From Flectonema sp. DT1601 (Eukaryota; Euglenozoa; Diplonemea; Diplonemida; Diplonemidae): 64,000 nt of DNA. The DNA lies in NCBI GenBank assembly GCA_964019425.1, contig OZ025847.1, positions 526,501 to 590,500 on the forward strand, in the 5' to 3' direction. Both the position numbers and the translations under genes were made by a program. Shown here piece after piece: positions 61,407 through 64,000 of this stretch (positions are counted from its first letter, which is position 1; the number at the start of each line of letters is the position of its first letter). A model generated the notes under the pieces. That model made no database searches. It was not told where the DNA came from and saw only the letters and a program-made list of their open reading frames with translations.

Positions 61407-64000
61407 ATGAATGATGAGAGGGAGGCAGACTCTGGATCAGAAACTGGTTCTGATGTTGAATTGTCACTAAGAAAACGGAGAACCAGTTTAGCGATATCAG
61501 CACTTGAAAGAAGAGGAAGTCTGTGTGGAGCGAGAAACACTCTCAGAGCATCAGATGCACTACTTGTAGCGAGTAAGAGGGGAAGGAGTCCTAGCTTAGC
61601 AGGATCAGGTTACCGAACAGATCGAACAGATCACACGGATCTCAATTCTCTCATTGAAGGTGTTGAAAGCGCAGTTTCAGACTTTGATTCTCCTCCAATA
61701 CGGCCAGCGATAACACCTCGAACTCTAAATACTAATTCCCTCTTATTAGAAGCGGCAGATGATTCCATACAATCAGACTCAAAGAACCCAATCACTCTTC
61801 TTCGTATTACAAAACAACAACCACCAGATGTTGTTGGTCTCATCTTCTGTAGCACATCAATAGTAAGTGTTACTCATGGAGGACCTGCTTTTCATGCTGG
61901 TCTTAAAGCCGGCATGCGAATCACTTCTGTTAATGGTGAAAGAGTCCTCAATGAGAAGTGTCTCACACGAGCCATTGCTGCTGCACCAGAGAGTTTTACG
62001 TTGGCAGTGGATACTACGCTTCCGGGAAAGAGTGATAATTGGTTTGTAATATTTTTATAAAACTATCAGAAAACGGAGATTGGTAATAATAATAAAAATA
62101 ATAAATAAACAGTAACTCTGAAATTGATCAATTAACCTCATCTGTAAGAACTTTACAAAGAAAAGGATCACTTGTGACTCGTACTTGGGGAGGACAGTCA
62201 CCAATGTCTACAAGTTCTAATTGCTACTCATTCACATCAGATCCTAGAAGACGCGAAGAAATGATTGCTCGTCTTGTATTCACAGCATTTTATAATACTT
62301 ATTCACCGACTGATGCATTTCGAATACCTTCACTTGTACACTATGTTGTTAAGGGTACTCATAAATTAAAAGATTTGCTTCCACTTGTATTCAAACAATA
62401 CAACGCCACCAAACCAGATTGGGTTCACGGAGTTGATTGTTATGGCGTTTCGTTATTTGTTGTGAAAAGATTTATTGAAATTAATAACATTGAAAGTTGT
62501 GAATCAGCATCGACTATGCTTAAAAATGTTGCATCTGATCACACATGTGGATGGTTAGAAGCGAGGCAAAAAGTACTTCAGCATCTGATTAAGAAATATG
62601 GTTGTATTTCTCATAAGAGATGGTGTGATGACGTTCCGATCGGATTGAGTTATTTATTGCATCCGGACAGCGCGAGTTCAGCTTGTGCTGGGGCTATTGC
62701 TGTAGTGATTTTTACGATTTTTGGAGGAGAGATCGAAAGCGAAAGTTCATCAGTTGCGACACCACCACAAGTAGAAGCAGATTATTCAATAGCTATAAAT
62801 CACGTTAAGTTAGAAAACGTTGGGACTACAAGCACAGAAGCGAAGCATTCACCAGACACTAAAAGTGATGAATCATTACTACATCCATTTGAGGGGAAGA
62901 TCTTTCGAAGACGACTATCGAGTGAAAATTCAAACCCAAATAACGGATCCTGTCAACCGACTGAAGCAATACACGATCAGAATCAAAACTGTGGTATCAT
63001 TGATCGCTGTACCAACAGACTGAAGGTCTTCAGACGAACAAAAAGCAGTCTCACTGAAACTAGAAAAAGTAGCAACGGTAGTGATTTCAACGATCCAATC
63101 CATAACGATCCTGACAGTACTTGTGATGAACAGGAACGACCACGTAGAAGGCGGTCAGGGTTATCACCAGGTGAAGTAAAGATGCCATTTGAGGCTCCAA
63201 ACAAAAAGACAACAAACCCTTTGGAGAGAACGATCACTGCTCAGAGTCCTTGCGATACAGACTTTAACGTCCAAATGATTGCTATCGAAACAGAAGCTGA
63301 GTGGTCAGATTATCAAAGTCCTACTGGTATGGGTATTGGTGTGTTTGGTACTCCAATTATCCATCTCGATAAATCACAAAATGATAACGAAGGATGTGAT
63401 CACATTGTAAATCAGAGTCTCATTGAAAGTGACAATGAACTCGTTCAACGACGAGCATCTCGAGTTGAAATATCAAACAGAAACTTACGAAACGATAACA
63501 ACAACAACTCTGATAGCACTTTAGAACCAAACGTACGACGTGCTTCTCGAGTTGAAATATCTGCCAGAAACTTGCGACAGGACTTCAGCAACAACAACAA
63601 TTCAGACAGTACTTTGGAACCAAATGTACGGAGACGTGCTTCTCGAGTTGACTGCTCAAGTAGATGTTTAAATGATTCGTCTGTTTATAAAAGTATTACA
63701 ACCTTCCCTGGTAGTCCCAAGAGTTCGATGTTTAATAAAATACCTCCACTCTCTCCGAGACACAATCGATCATCACTTCGTCGACAAACTGAAACGTTTA
63801 ACTCTGAATGTGCGTTTGATGTTTTTGAGGGTATTAAAAGAACCTCTTCAGTGACATTTATTAGTACCAACGGACACCGTAACGGTAACGGTCAAGCGAT
63901 TACGTCATCAGACAACAAATTAAACAACTCGACTAGCACTGCTTCGATATTTGGAGGACTTGCTCAAACTGTTATTATTGACTCAGAGTCTCAAGCTGAA
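61407..64000 (+). CDS. PDZ-domain protein, partial (runs off the window)
   Basis: Exons 61407-62041 and 62113-end; the 71-nt intron (GTTTGT...AATAAACAG) is phase 2 and gives '...KSDN-C-NSEIDQ'. The frame is then open for 1.9 kb to the edge. The N-terminal ~110 residues are Ser/Arg-rich. A PDZ domain follows at about 130-205 ('VVGLIFCSTSIVSVTHGGPAFHAGLKAGMRITSVNGERV'). Next is a helical block of ~110 residues ('MIARLVFTAFYNTYSPTDAF' ... 'WLEARQKVLQHLIKKYG') that I do not recognise. The remainder is a disordered Ser/Arg/Asn-rich region with three tandem ~30-aa repeats ('RRASRVEI', then NNNNSDSTLEPNV) at nt 63444-63660. Probably a cortical or signalling scaffold. Confidence 0.75.

Noticed and set aside
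1-64000. Bacterial-style operon, phage or prophage content
   Set aside because: Introns, eukaryotic protein families, absence of ribosome-binding sites and large AT-rich spacers rule this out.

Overview
This is nuclear DNA of a free-living-type protist. The genes are eukaryotic (Dopey/DOP1, Tousled-like kinase, PIAS-type SP-RING, MAP3K-type kinase, NAT8-type acetyltransferase, fucose-1-phosphate guanylyltransferase, a TmcB-like PAS sensor) and contain short GT-AG introns of about 60-90 nt. Intergenic DNA is AT-rich and full of poly-T/poly-A tracts. All 17 host genes lie on the + strand. Nearly every start codon sits shortly downstream of a pyrimidine-rich tract ending in AG. One-way gene order plus an acceptor before each ATG suggests polycistronic transcription with spliced-leader trans-splicing, as in Euglenozoa. 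The species cannot be named from the sequence, and no spliced-leader RNA gene was seen.

Layout: 1-7.9 kb holds a partial repeat-domain protein, a CAP + EF-hand + ADP-ribosyltransferase fusion, and an EF-hand/WD40 protein. 8.1-14.0 kb is DOP1, whose 5' leader (acceptor, 5'UTR and start codon) is tandemly duplicated. 14.0-20.3 kb is gene-poor, with one NAT8-type acetyltransferase, a copy of a dispersed repeat (called R here) and a six-copy repeat array at 18.9-20.2 kb. 20.3-24.3 kb carries the Tousled-like kinase and a PIAS-like SUMO ligase. 24.8-39.6 kb is best read as one giant TmcB-like gene (about 3,389 aa) with many membrane segments and 13 PAS repeats. Its first intron (28433-32358) contains a complete, apparently intact Mutator-like element (28606-32122) in antisense, with inverted ends, a 9-bp target duplication and a four-exon transposase. 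The insertion split a copy of repeat R. 40.5-64 kb holds a MAP3K-type kinase, an SPFH/vault-like protein, a WD40 protein, FPGT, a degenerate SNF2-like protein, an EF-hand protein, two membrane proteins (one PAP2-like without its catalytic motifs) and a PDZ protein that runs off the window.

Most genes are unrelated housekeeping, signalling or trafficking functions, as expected for a polycistronic array rather than an operon. Exon joins were worked out by hand from splice sites and reading-frame phase. They agree in phase throughout but have not been checked against transcripts.
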